Source: an uncultured Clostridium sp.
Lineage (GTDB): Bacteria > Bacillota > Clostridia > TANB77 > CAG-508
Assembly (NCBI GenBank): GCA_946499885.1
Contig: CAMMTN010000002.1
Span: 21,085-85,084, forward strand
Direction of reading: 5' to 3'
Length of the DNA: 64,000 nucleotides
Made by a program: the position numbers and the translations under genes. The notes under the pieces were generated by a model, which saw nothing but the letters and a program-made list of their open reading frames with translations, did no database searches and was not told the origin of the DNA. Of the stretch, positions 7,249-14,986 are shown piece by piece. The first letter of the stretch is position 1, and the number at the start of each line of letters is the position of its first letter.

Positions 7249-7512
7249 CTATATGGTTGTGCTGTGCTTATTTTTAGGTTTACTTTTGTCAACATTTTTA
7301 ATAAAAAAAATATCATCGAAGTTGCAATTTAATGCCTTACAAATATTAACTGCTAATTCAGGACTTGGGTTTCTTTCTCCCTTAGTTAATAATGTAATTG
7401 ATGTTGGATTTGATTTTGCTCTTTTAGCTAGTTCTCTATAGCTAAATCCTGCTGTTACTATTCTTTCAATAAAGGCATCTAAATCTTTTATATATACTGT
7501 TCTATTTGCCAT
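7249..7512 (-). CDS. Cro-like XRE-family repressor
   Basis: An 87-residue protein with a helix-turn-helix at residues 15-65 (FIERIVTAGFSYRELAKRAKSN then GERNPSPELAVNICKALNC). It is transcribed divergently from the CI-like gene across a 147-bp control region and is the first gene of the leftward early operon, the classical Cro position. It presumably binds the same operators as the repressor. The C-terminal tail KHSTTI is encoded by one of the 14-bp repeats. Confidence 0.8.
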   Translation of the reverse strand: MANRTVYIKDLDAFIERIVTAGFSYRELAKRAKSNPTSITLLTKGERNPSPELAVNICKALNCNFDDIFFIKNVDKSKPKNKHSTTI

Positions 7513-7535
7513 TTTATTTTACACCGCCTTTCGTT

Positions 7536-7551
7536 GTTTACTGTTGTAAAC
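7536..7551. promoter_or_regulatory. Operator O1 (GTTTAC-N4-GTAAAC)
   Basis: A perfect 6+6 bp palindrome with a 4-base spacer, directly downstream of the -10 box of the leftward promoter. A protein bound here would block the cro/early operon. It shares the consensus RTTTAC-N4-GTAAAY with the site at 7606-7621. Confidence 0.75.
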
Positions 7552-7579
7552 ATTATAGCATATAGTTTTCAAATGTCAA
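7552..7579 (-). promoter_or_regulatory. Leftward early promoter of the prophage
   Basis: On the minus strand, TTGACA (7574-7579) is followed after 16 bp by TATAAT (7552-7557). Transcription would start close to operator O1 and run through cro, xis and the recombination genes. Confidence 0.75.
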
Positions 7580-7605
7580 TACTTTTTTAAAATTTTTGCA
7601 AAATT

Positions 7606-7621
7606 ATTTACAAATGTAAAT
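7606..7621. promoter_or_regulatory. Operator O2 (ATTTAC-N4-GTAAAT)
   Basis: The second copy of the palindromic operator. It overlaps the -35 box (TTTACA, 7607-7612) of the rightward repressor promoter, so occupancy would control cI itself. Confidence 0.75.
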
Positions 7622-7635
7622 TTTCGTAGTATAAT
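7607..7635 (+). promoter_or_regulatory. Promoter of the CI-like repressor
   Basis: TTTACA (7607-7612), a 17-bp spacer, and TATAAT (7630-7635) precede the repressor gene, whose ATG follows AAGGAGG. The -35 box lies inside operator O2. Confidence 0.75.
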
Positions 7636-7659
7636 CACTTATATAAGGAGGCAAATGAA

Positions 7660-8331
7660 ATGGAATTTTCAACGCAAGAACTTGCCAAATATTTAAGAAC
7701 TATACGAGAAAATATAGGTTATAGTATATATGATGTAAACAAACTATGTGATATTTCTCCTAGTTATTTATCATTAATGGAAAATGGTAAAAGAAGACCT
7801 AGTCCAGTTATTTTGAAAAAGCTATCATCTATATATCATATTGATTACAATGATTTACTTATAAAAGCTGGTTTTTCAGACTTAATAGAAGACGAAAAAA
7901 AATCTAAAATTAAAACTGACATATTAGGTAATCCAGTAGCTTCTGTTCCGCTTCTAGGCTCTGTCAAAGCAGGTTATAACTATTTAGCACAAGAAAATTG
8001 GATAGGTACTGTTGATGTAGAAACTAGTCTTGTAGGAGATGGCAAAGATTATTTTGCATTAAAAGTCAAGGGTGACAGTATGGCTCCAGTATTTCTTGAA
8101 AATGATATAGTTATAATAAAGAAACAAAATGATTGTGAAAATAATGAATATGCTGTTGTTATAATAAACGGAGATGAGGGTACTTTAAAGAAGATAAAGA
8201 AAACAGATAATGGCATTATCTTACAGCCTTTAAATCCTGCATATGGTCCAGTAATGTATACTAAAGAAGAAATGGAAACAATACCTATTATAATAGTAGG
8301 TGTAGTAAAACAGTTAAAAAGAGAGTTTTAG
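7660..8331 (+). CDS. CI-like prophage repressor with S24 autopeptidase domain
   Basis: A 223-residue protein. Residues 8-65 are an XRE helix-turn-helix (TIRENIGYSIYDVNKLCDIS, SLMENGKRRPSP). Residues 100-223 are a LexA/CI-type domain with an Ala-Gly cleavage site in LLGSVKAGYN, the catalytic Ser in GDSMAPVFLENDIV, and the Lys-rich GTLKKIKK segment that supplies the general base. It maintains lysogeny and should be inactivated by RecA-stimulated self-cleavage after DNA damage. It is divergent from cro and separated from DUF3800 by 12 bases. Confidence 0.9.
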   Translation: MEFSTQELAKYLRTIRENIGYSIYDVNKLCDISPSYLSLMENGKRRPSPVILKKLSSIYHIDYNDLLIKAGFSDLIEDEKKSKIKTDILGNPVASVPLLGSVKAGYNYLAQENWIGTVDVETSLVGDGKDYFALKVKGDSMAPVFLENDIVIIKKQNDCENNEYAVVIINGDEGTLKKIKKTDNGIILQPLNPAYGPVMYTKEEMETIPIIIVGVVKQLKREF

Positions 8332-8343
8332 AAGGAGTACAAT

Positions 8344-9055
8344 ATGGAATATAATGTGTATATAGATGAGAGTCGGAGATGAAGGTATAAAAAGAGGAAG
8401 TAAGTGGTTTATTCTTACTGCAATTATTGTTCCAAAAGAATATGATTTAACTTTATCAAACAAAATCGTTAAAATAAAAGAATCAATGAATATGAATAGA
8501 AAAGATCAACTTCACTGGAATAGAATTTTAAAATATGATAAAAAAATTCAAATTATTTACGACATTGTAGCCGAAAACTTTAAAATTATACATGTTGCTA
8601 TTAATACTGATGAAATAAATAAACTTAAATCTAAGGATTTATATCCATATTTTATGAGTTATTTAATAGAAAGAGTATCTTATTATGTAACAAATAACAA
8701 TGGAACTTGCAATATTTTTATAAGTACACGAAATGAAAATAATAAAGAAAAGAACATATATTTAAAAAATGAGCTTACTAATAAGAGAAAATATCATCAT
8801 ATAGCAATTAAATGTATTAATGATATAAAATTTATTGATAACAGAGATAGGAATCTACTTCAATTAGCGGATGTTTGTTGTAGTTCTTTTGCTCAAGCAA
8901 TTAAGTATAATACTGTACAAGAATGGGAATATGTAATAAAATTGAAAGCTAATCTATGGAATTATAAAGGTTTAATTATTGGTTATGGAATTAAATTCTA
9001 TCCACCTGTTGACTGGTTTAAAATTTTTCCAAATCTACTATATATAACAGCATAA
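8344..9055 (+). CDS. DUF3800 protein read through a CGG +1 shift
   Basis: The true start is ATG 8344, six bases after GAAGGAG. The frame reads MEYNVYIDES and then hits CGG (8374-8376) and soon TGA. Skipping the C gives GDEGIKRGSKWF, restoring the DESGDEG motif with which DUF3800 proteins begin, and an open frame to TAA 9055 (236 residues). The C-terminal RNLLQLADVCCSSFAQAIK matches the second conserved block. DUF3800 is an RNase-H-like fold whose acidic residues probably bind metal. The gene follows cI in the lysogeny module and is convergent with a small RNA, suggesting an exclusion or defence role (inference). Confidence 0.75.
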
Positions 9056-9158
9056 AAAAGAGTAATCCCCCCGATTACGTTATCCCATACGTCTAAGCGT
9101 ACTGCCAATAGACAAGCTATCGACCCGTAATTTATTCGGCGAACGAATTACTCTTTAT
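9054..9158 (-). ncRNA. Structured small RNA convergent with DUF3800
   Basis: A minus-strand promoter ends at 9165. The RNA would run from about 9158 to the T-run at 9059-9054, inside the DUF3800 stop region. Its ends pair (AAAGAGTAAT with ATTACTCTTT) and the closing stem is followed by TTTTTT, a terminator. Inside are a second stem (ATTACG with CGTAAT) and three hairpins with stems TTCG/CGAA, GATAG/CTATT and GTACG/CGTAT. Structured RNA motifs linked to DUF3800 genes have been described by comparative genomics, and this may be one of that group. I could not match a specific motif. Strand choice rests on promoter and terminator. Confidence 0.65.
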
Positions 9159-9164
9159 ATATAT

Positions 9165-9192
9165 ATTATACATTTTTTCATAAAAAATGCAA
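9165..9192 (-). promoter_or_regulatory. Promoter of the DUF3800-linked small RNA
   Basis: TTGCAT (9187-9192), a 16-bp spacer, and a perfect TATAAT (9165-9170) on the minus strand, placing +1 at about 9158. Confidence 0.7.
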
Positions 9193-9290
9193 GTATTTTA
9201 TGAAAAAAAAACAAATTTCTTATTTTGTAAAAGAATTAGAAAGTGTTTGAGTCTTCGCACAGCACAACCACTATTCTAATTCCGAACATC

Positions 9291-9347
9291 ACTATTGAAA
9301 GTGACTACTCTATAATTATACATTAGAGTACTTTCATTTTCAATAGT
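9291..9347. repeat. Imperfect inverted repeat upstream of the integrase gene
   Basis: ACTATTGAAAGTGACTACTCTA and its imperfect inverse flank a short AT loop. It lies 40 bases before the integrase start and could be part of attP/arm sites or an mRNA leader hairpin. Confidence 0.45.
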
Positions 9348-9387
9348 TTATTAGTAATAAATTAAAGAAATTGGAGGTATTTTTATT

Positions 9388-10584
9388 ATGGGAAAAAAAG
9401 TAAAAGGTAATGGAGAAGGAACTATATATTTTAGCGAAATATTAAATAAATGGGTAGCTCAATATGTAGAACCTTCTGGAAAAAGAAAAACATTAACACA
9501 AAGAAAAAATGAAAAAGTAAGTGACTTTAAAAAAAGATTTACTAACATTATAAACGAAATAAATAATAATACTTATATTGAATCTACTGATACCAGTATG
9601 TACAATATATTAAAAGATTATATTGATAATAACTATAGTACTGGTATTACTAACGATAATACTTATAAAAGAAATATAGAGAATTTAAAATTATTAGAAA
9701 AATGTTGTAAAAGTTTCATATATAAGCCAATTCAAAAAGTTACCGTATTAGAAGTAAAAAAAGCATTGCCTAATTTAGTTGAACTACAAATAACTAATCC
9801 TAAAACAAATGAAATTATATTAAAAAACTATTCTCAAACAGTAATAGATAAATTATATAGATTTCTTAATAAATGTTTTAAAATTGCAATTTCAGAAAGA
9901 ATACTACAATATAATATAATGGAGAATGAAAGTATACAAAAGCCTAAGTCTAAAAAAGAAAATTTAAAAGTAGAAGCCTTAACATTAGAAGAAGAAAAAA
10001 AATTAATCAATATTCTAAAAAAATCAGATCATAAATACAAAAACATTATTTTACTGACTCTTTTCACAGGAATGAGAATTGGAGAAACTTTAGCATTAAC
10101 TTATGATAACATAGACTTAAAAGAAAATACTTTATCCATTGAAAAAACTTTAACTAGAAACAAAGAAGATAAAGTTATCTTAGGAGATAAAACTAAAACT
10201 AGAACAGGTCAGCGCACAATATATTTAAGTAATAATGCTAGAAATATTTTGGAAAATATTTTAAAAGAAAAAATTAGCAATATATATAATTTATTATTTT
10301 ATGATTATGAAAAAAATACTTATGTTACTCCTAACGAGATAAATTGTTATTTAAAAAGATTAAATGCTTCTTATAAATTTTGTACAGAAATTCATACACA
10401 TATGCTACGACATACTTATGCTACTAGATGTATAGAATCTGGAATGTCTGCTAAAGTATTACAGAAAAATCTTGGCCATAAAAAAATCCAAACCACATTA
10501 GATACATATACCAGTGTTTTCGAAAAATTTAATAAAGATGAAAATGAAAAATATAATTTGTATATGAAACAAAATGGAATATAA
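9388..10584 (+). CDS. int: Phage tyrosine integrase
   Basis: A 398-residue protein with TTGGAGG upstream. The N-terminus has an AP2-like arm-binding domain (KGNGEGTIYFSEILNKWVAQYV), the middle a SAM-like core-binding domain, and the C-terminus the catalytic domain with Arg in TGMRIGETL, His-x-x-Arg in HMLRHTYATRC, His in LGHKKIQTT and the Tyr nucleophile in LDTYTSV. It catalyses integration and excision. It points at the tRNA-Gln/tRNA-His pair, suggesting that the attachment site lies at the tRNA 3' region (inference, since the other prophage end is outside the window). Confidence 0.93.
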   Translation: MGKKVKGNGEGTIYFSEILNKWVAQYVEPSGKRKTLTQRKNEKVSDFKKRFTNIINEINNNTYIESTDTSMYNILKDYIDNNYSTGITNDNTYKRNIENLKLLEKCCKSFIYKPIQKVTVLEVKKALPNLVELQITNPKTNEIILKNYSQTVIDKLYRFLNKCFKIAISERILQYNIMENESIQKPKSKKENLKVEALTLEEEKKLINILKKSDHKYKNIILLTLFTGMRIGETLALTYDNIDLKENTLSIEKTLTRNKEDKVILGDKTKTRTGQRTIYLSNNARNILENILKEKISNIYNLLFYDYEKNTYVTPNEINCYLKRLNASYKFCTEIHTHMLRHTYATRCIESGMSAKVLQKNLGHKKIQTTLDTYTSVFEKFNKDENEKYNLYMKQNGI

Positions 10585-10623
10585 AAAGCTATTGCATTAC
10601 TATTGCATTAATTTAAAACTAAA

Positions 10624-10663
10624 AAAGCTATGAAACGTTGATATTTCAACACTTCATAGCTTT
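10624..10663 (-). terminator. Terminator of the tRNA-His/tRNA-Gln operon
   Basis: Arms AAAGCTATGAA and TTCATAGCTTT with a nested GTTGA/TCAAC stem, followed on the minus strand by TTTTTT. It lies directly after the tRNA-Gln 3' end. Confidence 0.75.
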
Positions 10664-10669
10664 ACATTT

Positions 10670-10744
10670 TGGTTGGGCTGGCTAGATTCGAACTAGCGCA
10701 TGCCAGAGTCAAAGTCTGGTGCCTTACCGCTTGGCTACAGCCCA
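10670..10744 (-). tRNA. tRNA-Gln (UUG)
   Basis: The minus strand reads 5'-TGGGCTG with the pairing 3' CAGCCCA, discriminator A and encoded CCA. The anticodon stem CCAGA/TCTGG encloses loop CTTTGAC, anticodon TTG. The T-loop TTCGAAT is intact. It is downstream of tRNA-His in one minus-strand operon. Confidence 0.93.
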
Positions 10745-10755
10745 ATATATTTTGA

Positions 10756-10833
10756 TGGGGTGGAAGATGGGACTCGAACCCACGGTCTTCAGTGCCACAA
10801 ACTGACGCGTTAACCAACTACGCTACATCCACC
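10756..10833 (-). tRNA. tRNA-His (GUG)
   Basis: Anticodon stem TCAGT/ACTGA with loop TTGTGGC gives anticodon GTG. The 5' end has the extra G-1 facing C73, the identity signature of tRNA-His, and CCA is encoded. T-loop TTCGAGT is intact. Confidence 0.93.
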
Positions 10834-10902
10834 ATCTTCTTTATAAATGCATATATTATTTTACCCCATCATCTCATATTTGTCAACTATTTTTTCAAAA
10901 TT

Positions 10903-11601
10903 TTATACTTCTTCTGCCCAAATTATTAATCTATTTTTTGTATCATCTGTACAAGTAGTTAAAGATATTTCTCTTTTTCCATTTGTATCTCTATTCATAT
11001 AACTTGAATCACTTGTACTTGTTTCATATTTTTTTGTTATCTCATAGGTTACTCTTTCTCCTGATATATCTGTTATATAAATTTTGTCTCCTTTTTGTAA
11101 TTTTTTATTATTTGAGAAAAAAGTTCCATTTTTATAATTATGCCCTGCAAGTACAGTATTTCCTACTTGATTTATTTTATCTCCTGCTGGATATAAAACT
11201 ACTATTCCAACATTTAATGCTTTTAAGCCATTTTGATATTCTGGTATAATTGGATATTCTACATCTGTTGCTGGTATTTCTATAGTTCCTATTACATCAA
11301 ATCCCATATATGTAACTCCTGAACCTGAGCTACTTTGTTCATTGTTCGTAGTATTTTGATATATTGTATTTTCATCCACATCTGGAGTAACATCATTTAA
11401 AATCACTTCATTTTCTACAGGCTTTGTAATAACTTTATTAGCAACACTATTTTGAAATTCCCCATAAGCATCTCCTGCTGCCTCTTCAATATAATACTTT
11501 CTATAAACATCTATCCCCCAGAATATTAATAGTCCTATAATTATAATTATAACAATAATAAGAATCACAGTTAATGTTTTACTATATTTATTATTAAACA
11601 T
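10903..11601 (-). CDS. Sortase family transpeptidase
   Basis: Start ATG 11601 (MFNNKYSKTLTVILI), chosen because AGGGAGGAAGG precedes it. Residues 8-35 are a membrane anchor (TLTVILIIVIIIIIGLLIFWG). After a low-complexity linker comes the sortase barrel with the catalytic His in TVLAGHNYKNGTFF, the Cys nucleophile in SLTTCTDD and the Arg in KNRLIIW. It cleaves a C-terminal sorting motif of surface proteins and attaches them to peptidoglycan or pilin. No substrate gene is adjacent. The class (D/E-like) is not certain. Confidence 0.9.
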   Translation of the reverse strand: MFNNKYSKTLTVILIIVIIIIIGLLIFWGIDVYRKYYIEEAAGDAYGEFQNSVANKVITKPVENEVILNDVTPDVDENTIYQNTTNNEQSSSGSGVTYMGFDVIGTIEIPATDVEYPIIPEYQNGLKALNVGIVVLYPAGDKINQVGNTVLAGHNYKNGTFFSNNKKLQKGDKIYITDISGERVTYEITKKYETSTSDSSYMNRDTNGKREISLTTCTDDTKNRLIIWAEEV

Positions 11602-11679
11602 ATTCCTTCCTCCCTTGTTATTAGTTACCATAAATATATTATAACATATTTTTTTATAATAATCTACATTTTATTACTA

Positions 11680-12027
11680 TTAATCTACAATTTTGTCGCC
11701 TAATTTTTTTCCGCCAATTACATGGAAATGAATATGCATAACTTCTTGTCCAGAATCTTTTCCGCAATTTGCAATAACTCTAAAACCATTTTGCGCAAAT
11801 TTTTGTTCTTTTGATATTTTATTTATAGTTTGATAAATATATGATATTAAATCTTTATCTTCTTCCTTTACCTCTAATAAAGTTGCAATATGTTTTTTAG
11901 GTACCACTAATATGTGAATTGGTGCTGCTGGATTAATATCTTTGAATGCTATAACTTTTTCATCTTCATACACAATTTCAGAAGGAATTTCTTTCTTTAT
12001 TATTTTACAAAAAATACAATCTTCCAT
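11680..12027 (-). CDS. HIT-family nucleotide hydrolase
   Basis: Start ATG 12027 (MEDCIFCKIIKKEIPSEIV) after AAGAGG. A longer in-frame start exists at 12048. The CxxC at the N-terminus and the histidine triad HIHFHVIGG near the C-terminus define an HINT/HIT protein, which hydrolyses nucleotide phosphoramidates such as AMP-lysine. About 115 residues, full family length. It stands alone between sortase and alaS. Confidence 0.92.
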   Translation of the reverse strand: MEDCIFCKIIKKEIPSEIVYEDEKVIAFKDINPAAPIHILVVPKKHIATLLEVKEEDKDLISYIYQTINKISKEQKFAQNGFRVIANCGKDSGQEVMHIHFHVIGGKKLGDKIVD

Positions 12028-12130
12028 TATTTTTCCTCTTTTCTTCAATTTTATTCATTTTATATATTTTTAATGTAATAGTTTCTTTTTTTGACAAAAG
12101 TGCTAAAAAATGCCTGTCCTAAATCTGACA

Positions 12131-13885
12131 TTACTCTAAAATAGCTTTAATTCTTCTTACTCCTGCTGAACTTGATTCTTCTTTCTTTATTTTAAAGTGC
12201 CCTAGTTCTCCTGTATGGCTTACATGAGGACCTCCACAAATTTCTTTGCTAAAATCTCCTATAGTATATACTTTTACCTTTTCTCCATATTTGTTTTCAA
12301 ATAATCCTGTTGTTCCTGATGCTTTTGCTTCTTCTAATGTCATTTCTTCACAAGTAACTGGTAAATCTCTTGCAATTTGTTCATTTACTATATCTTCTAC
12401 TTTTTGTAATTGTTCTTTAGTCATTTTTTCTGGATGAGAAAAATCAAATCTTAGTCTTTCTGTTGTGATATTAGATCCTTTTTGTTTTGCATGTTCACCT
12501 AATACAATTTGAAGTGCTTTATGAAGTAAGTGAGTAGCTGTATGGTAGGCTATAGTTTTTTCATTTTGCTCTGCTAATCCACCTTTAAATTTTTGCTCAC
12601 TTCCCATTCTTGATTTTTCTTGATGCTCTTTAAATAATTTTTCAAATTCTGTATTGTCAATTTTAAATCCTTGTTCAGCTGCTAAGTCTGCTGTAATTTC
12701 TGGTGGAAATCCATAAGTTTCATATAATTTGAATATAGTTTGTCCATCTATTACATTTTTATTCTCTTGTTTTGCTTTGTTTATTGCTTTTTCAAATTCT
12801 TTTTCTCCATGTGCCAATGTTTTCATAAATTTGTCTTTTTCTTCTATAATTACTTGTTTAATTACTTCTCTATTTTTTTCAAGTTCTGGATACAATTCTT
12901 TTAAAATATCTATATTTAAATCAATTAATCCTGCAAGTTCTGATAAATCAATTTGTAATTTGTTTAAATGTCTTGACATTCTTCTTATTAATTTTCTTAA
13001 AACATATCCTCTATCTATATTAGAAGGTCTGCCTCCATCTGATATTACCATCATACTTGCACGTAAATGTTCTGTTACAATTCTTCTACTTTCTATATTG
13101 TCTACATTTGCTAATTCTTTTAATTTTTCCATGATTGGTGCAAATAGTTCAGTATCAAATGGTGTTTCTTTACCTTGCAATAGCATTGTCATTCTTTCTA
13201 GCCCTAAACCTGTATCAACATTATGTTGTTTAAGCTTTTCATATTTACCTTCTTTTGTTTTATAATATTCCATAAATACATTATTCCAAATCTCAACATA
13301 TTTACCACAATCACATGAAGGCTGGCACTCAGGCGAACAAGCTGGTTTTCCTGTATCATAAAACATTTCTGTATCTGGTCCACATGGTCCTTCTTCTCCT
13401 GCTATCCACCAGTTATCATCTTTACCATAAAAATATATTCTTTCTTCTGGTATTCCTGCTTTTTTCCAACATTCTGCAGTAACTGTATCTTTGGGTGCAT
13501 CTTCATCTCCTGCAAAACATGTAACTGATAATTTTTCTACTGGTATTCCTAGTTCTTTGGTTAAAAACTCAAAGCTCATAGCTACAGATTCTTCTTTAAA
13601 ATAATCTCCTAAAGACCAGTTTCCTAGCATTTCAAAATAGGTTAAATGGCGGTTGTCTCCTACTTCATCTATATCATTGGTACGTAAACATTTTTGATAG
13701 TCTGTAAGGCGTGTTCCTTCTGGATGTTTTTCTCCTAATAAATATGGTACTAATGGTTGCATACCAGCCGTTGTAAATAATACAGATGGATCATTTTCTG
13801 GTATTAATGGTGCGCTTGGTATAACTTTATGTCCATGATTTTTAAAAAAGTTTAAATATTTATTTCTTATTTCAATTGCTTTCAT
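12131..13885 (-). CDS. alaS: Alanyl-tRNA synthetase lacking the C-terminal C-Ala domain
   Basis: A 584-residue protein. Residues 1-400 are the class II catalytic and tRNA-recognition domains (FTTAGMQPLVPYLLG, RLTDYQKCLRTNDIDEVG, TGLGLERM), with a Cys-rich insert CSPECQPSCDCGKY. Residues 440-584 are the editing domain with zinc ligands HTATHLLHK and CGGPHVSHTG. Usual bacterial AlaRS is about 870 residues with a C-terminal C-Ala/DHHA1 domain. Here the protein stops right after the editing domain (GVRRIKAILE), and the stop is clean. It may be a natural short form, as found in some lineages, or a second AlaRS gene. Charges tRNA-Ala. Confidence 0.9.
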   Translation of the reverse strand: MKAIEIRNKYLNFFKNHGHKVIPSAPLIPENDPSVLFTTAGMQPLVPYLLGEKHPEGTRLTDYQKCLRTNDIDEVGDNRHLTYFEMLGNWSLGDYFKEESVAMSFEFLTKELGIPVEKLSVTCFAGDEDAPKDTVTAECWKKAGIPEERIYFYGKDDNWWIAGEEGPCGPDTEMFYDTGKPACSPECQPSCDCGKYVEIWNNVFMEYYKTKEGKYEKLKQHNVDTGLGLERMTMLLQGKETPFDTELFAPIMEKLKELANVDNIESRRIVTEHLRASMMVISDGGRPSNIDRGYVLRKLIRRMSRHLNKLQIDLSELAGLIDLNIDILKELYPELEKNREVIKQVIIEEKDKFMKTLAHGEKEFEKAINKAKQENKNVIDGQTIFKLYETYGFPPEITADLAAEQGFKIDNTEFEKLFKEHQEKSRMGSEQKFKGGLAEQNEKTIAYHTATHLLHKALQIVLGEHAKQKGSNITTERLRFDFSHPEKMTKEQLQKVEDIVNEQIARDLPVTCEEMTLEEAKASGTTGLFENKYGEKVKVYTIGDFSKEICGGPHVSHTGELGHFKIKKEESSSAGVRRIKAILE

Positions 13886-13979
13886 TTAACTTCTCCTATC
13901 CTCTATTAATCTCTATATTTAACACTAAAATTATATTACATATTTTAGTAAATTGCAATAGTTGAATTGTTTTTATTAT

Positions 13980-14008
13980 TTGACATAATATGTTAGATAT
14001 GGTATTAT
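13980..14008 (+). promoter_or_regulatory. Promoter of the atypical gene at 14057
   Basis: TTGACA (13980-13985), a 17-bp spacer, then TATTAT (14003-14008). Transcription would begin about 40 bases before the ATG. Confidence 0.7.
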
Positions 14009-14056
14009 ATACTTAGTTAGTGAAACTACATTTTATTTTTTAAGGAGAGTGCAATT

Positions 14057-14920
14057 ATGACTAACAGCTTCCATAACATCCGATTTCGGAATAAGTTCAG
14101 AAATCAAATGAATTTCTCAAGCCTATCTATCTTCGAGGAATTTAAAGAATTCTTCTGTAGAGCTCTTTACAGTTATGAAGAGTTCTTCATTGGACTTATT
14201 TGGTCCTTGACTTACAACCCCTCTGGTGTTAGAGCACCGGAAAAGTATTCATACTTCTATCGAGTTTTTAACCATTTCTCTACTCAGCAGCAAGCAGTAA
14301 TCCTAAGCGAACTTCGTTATCAGTACAAACAAGCTCATCCCGATTTTCTCAAGGTTGATGCTGAGGGCAATGTTGCTCAAAGCTACGTCAAACTGCTTAA
14401 CGTTGCTGGTGAAATTGCTGCATATCAAGTTTTGCAAAAGTGCATGCAGTACAGCCATTATTCAGCTGATGTATTAGCACATTGCTATAAGCTACTGAGT
14501 AGTCAAGAAGAGAATCGTTATTTTGGTGGGCTTCGTGATTTGGGCTTCAACAAAAAGTCCGCAAACTATCTCAAGCCATTCATCAAGGAAATCGCTCAGC
14601 TGTTTAAAGATATTACTGCTGAGAATAATACACAAGAAGATGACAGCGTATCTGATCTTCCTTTTGTGTTTGGTGGGGAAGATACTCCAGTGCAGAATGG
14701 CTGTGAAGTTCAGACTGTACAAGATGATGTAGAAGTTCAAACACATCAGGAAGCTAGTAAAAATCATTTTAATGCTGATTTTGCATGGCAGCACAAAACG
14801 GAGTTAGCTAACTTCTTCAAGGCACTTGAGGAAGTCGAATCTATCGGTTTGACCGCAGAGCTTATCCTCAGCAAAAGAGCTGAAATTGCACAACTTTTTG
14901 GTGCATTTAAACTCTTCTGA
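14057..14920 (+). CDS. Atypical ORF of unknown function, probably imported
   Basis: A 287-residue ORF with AAGGAGAG upstream. The base composition is visibly richer in G/C and codons such as CTC, GTC, CGA and GAG are common, unlike all neighbours. No family is recognised. The N-terminal 170 residues look helical and globular (FEEFKEFFCRALYSYEEFFIG), followed by an acidic Gln/Thr linker (residues 195-240) and a helical tail. Codon 11 is an in-frame CGG (14087). If CGG shifts frame here, the product would be truncated after 17 residues, so either this gene is not properly expressed, starts at Met18, or CGG can be read as Arg. With its own promoter and terminator it looks like a transferred cassette. 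Confidence 0.55.
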   Translation: MTNSFHNIRFRNKFRNQMNFSSLSIFEEFKEFFCRALYSYEEFFIGLIWSLTYNPSGVRAPEKYSYFYRVFNHFSTQQQAVILSELRYQYKQAHPDFLKVDAEGNVAQSYVKLLNVAGEIAAYQVLQKCMQYSHYSADVLAHCYKLLSSQEENRYFGGLRDLGFNKKSANYLKPFIKEIAQLFKDITAENNTQEDDSVSDLPFVFGGEDTPVQNGCEVQTVQDDVEVQTHQEASKNHFNADFAWQHKTELANFFKALEEVESIGLTAELILSKRAEIAQLFGAFKLF

Positions 14921-14933
14921 TGCATTCTACCTT

Positions 14934-14967
14934 ACAAAGAGGACGGAGTAATTTCCGTCCCCTTTGT
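14934..14967 (+). terminator. Terminator of the atypical cassette gene
   Basis: Arms ACAAAGAGGACGGA and TCCGTCCCCTTTGT with a 6-base loop and one mismatch, followed by TTTTAATTTT. Confidence 0.8.
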
Positions 14968-14986
14968 TTTAATTTTCTTTATTTTC

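Noticed and set aside
8366-9055. DUF3800 starting at ATG 8366 (MRVGDEG)
   Set aside because: No ribosome-binding site at the right distance, and the family N-terminus (YNVYIDES) is encoded upstream in the other frame behind a good site.
9057-9156. Plus-strand reading of the structured RNA after DUF3800, as a simple transcription terminator
   Set aside because: The plus strand lacks a good U-run, whereas the minus strand has a near-consensus promoter and a six-base T-run, so a minus-strand RNA fits better.
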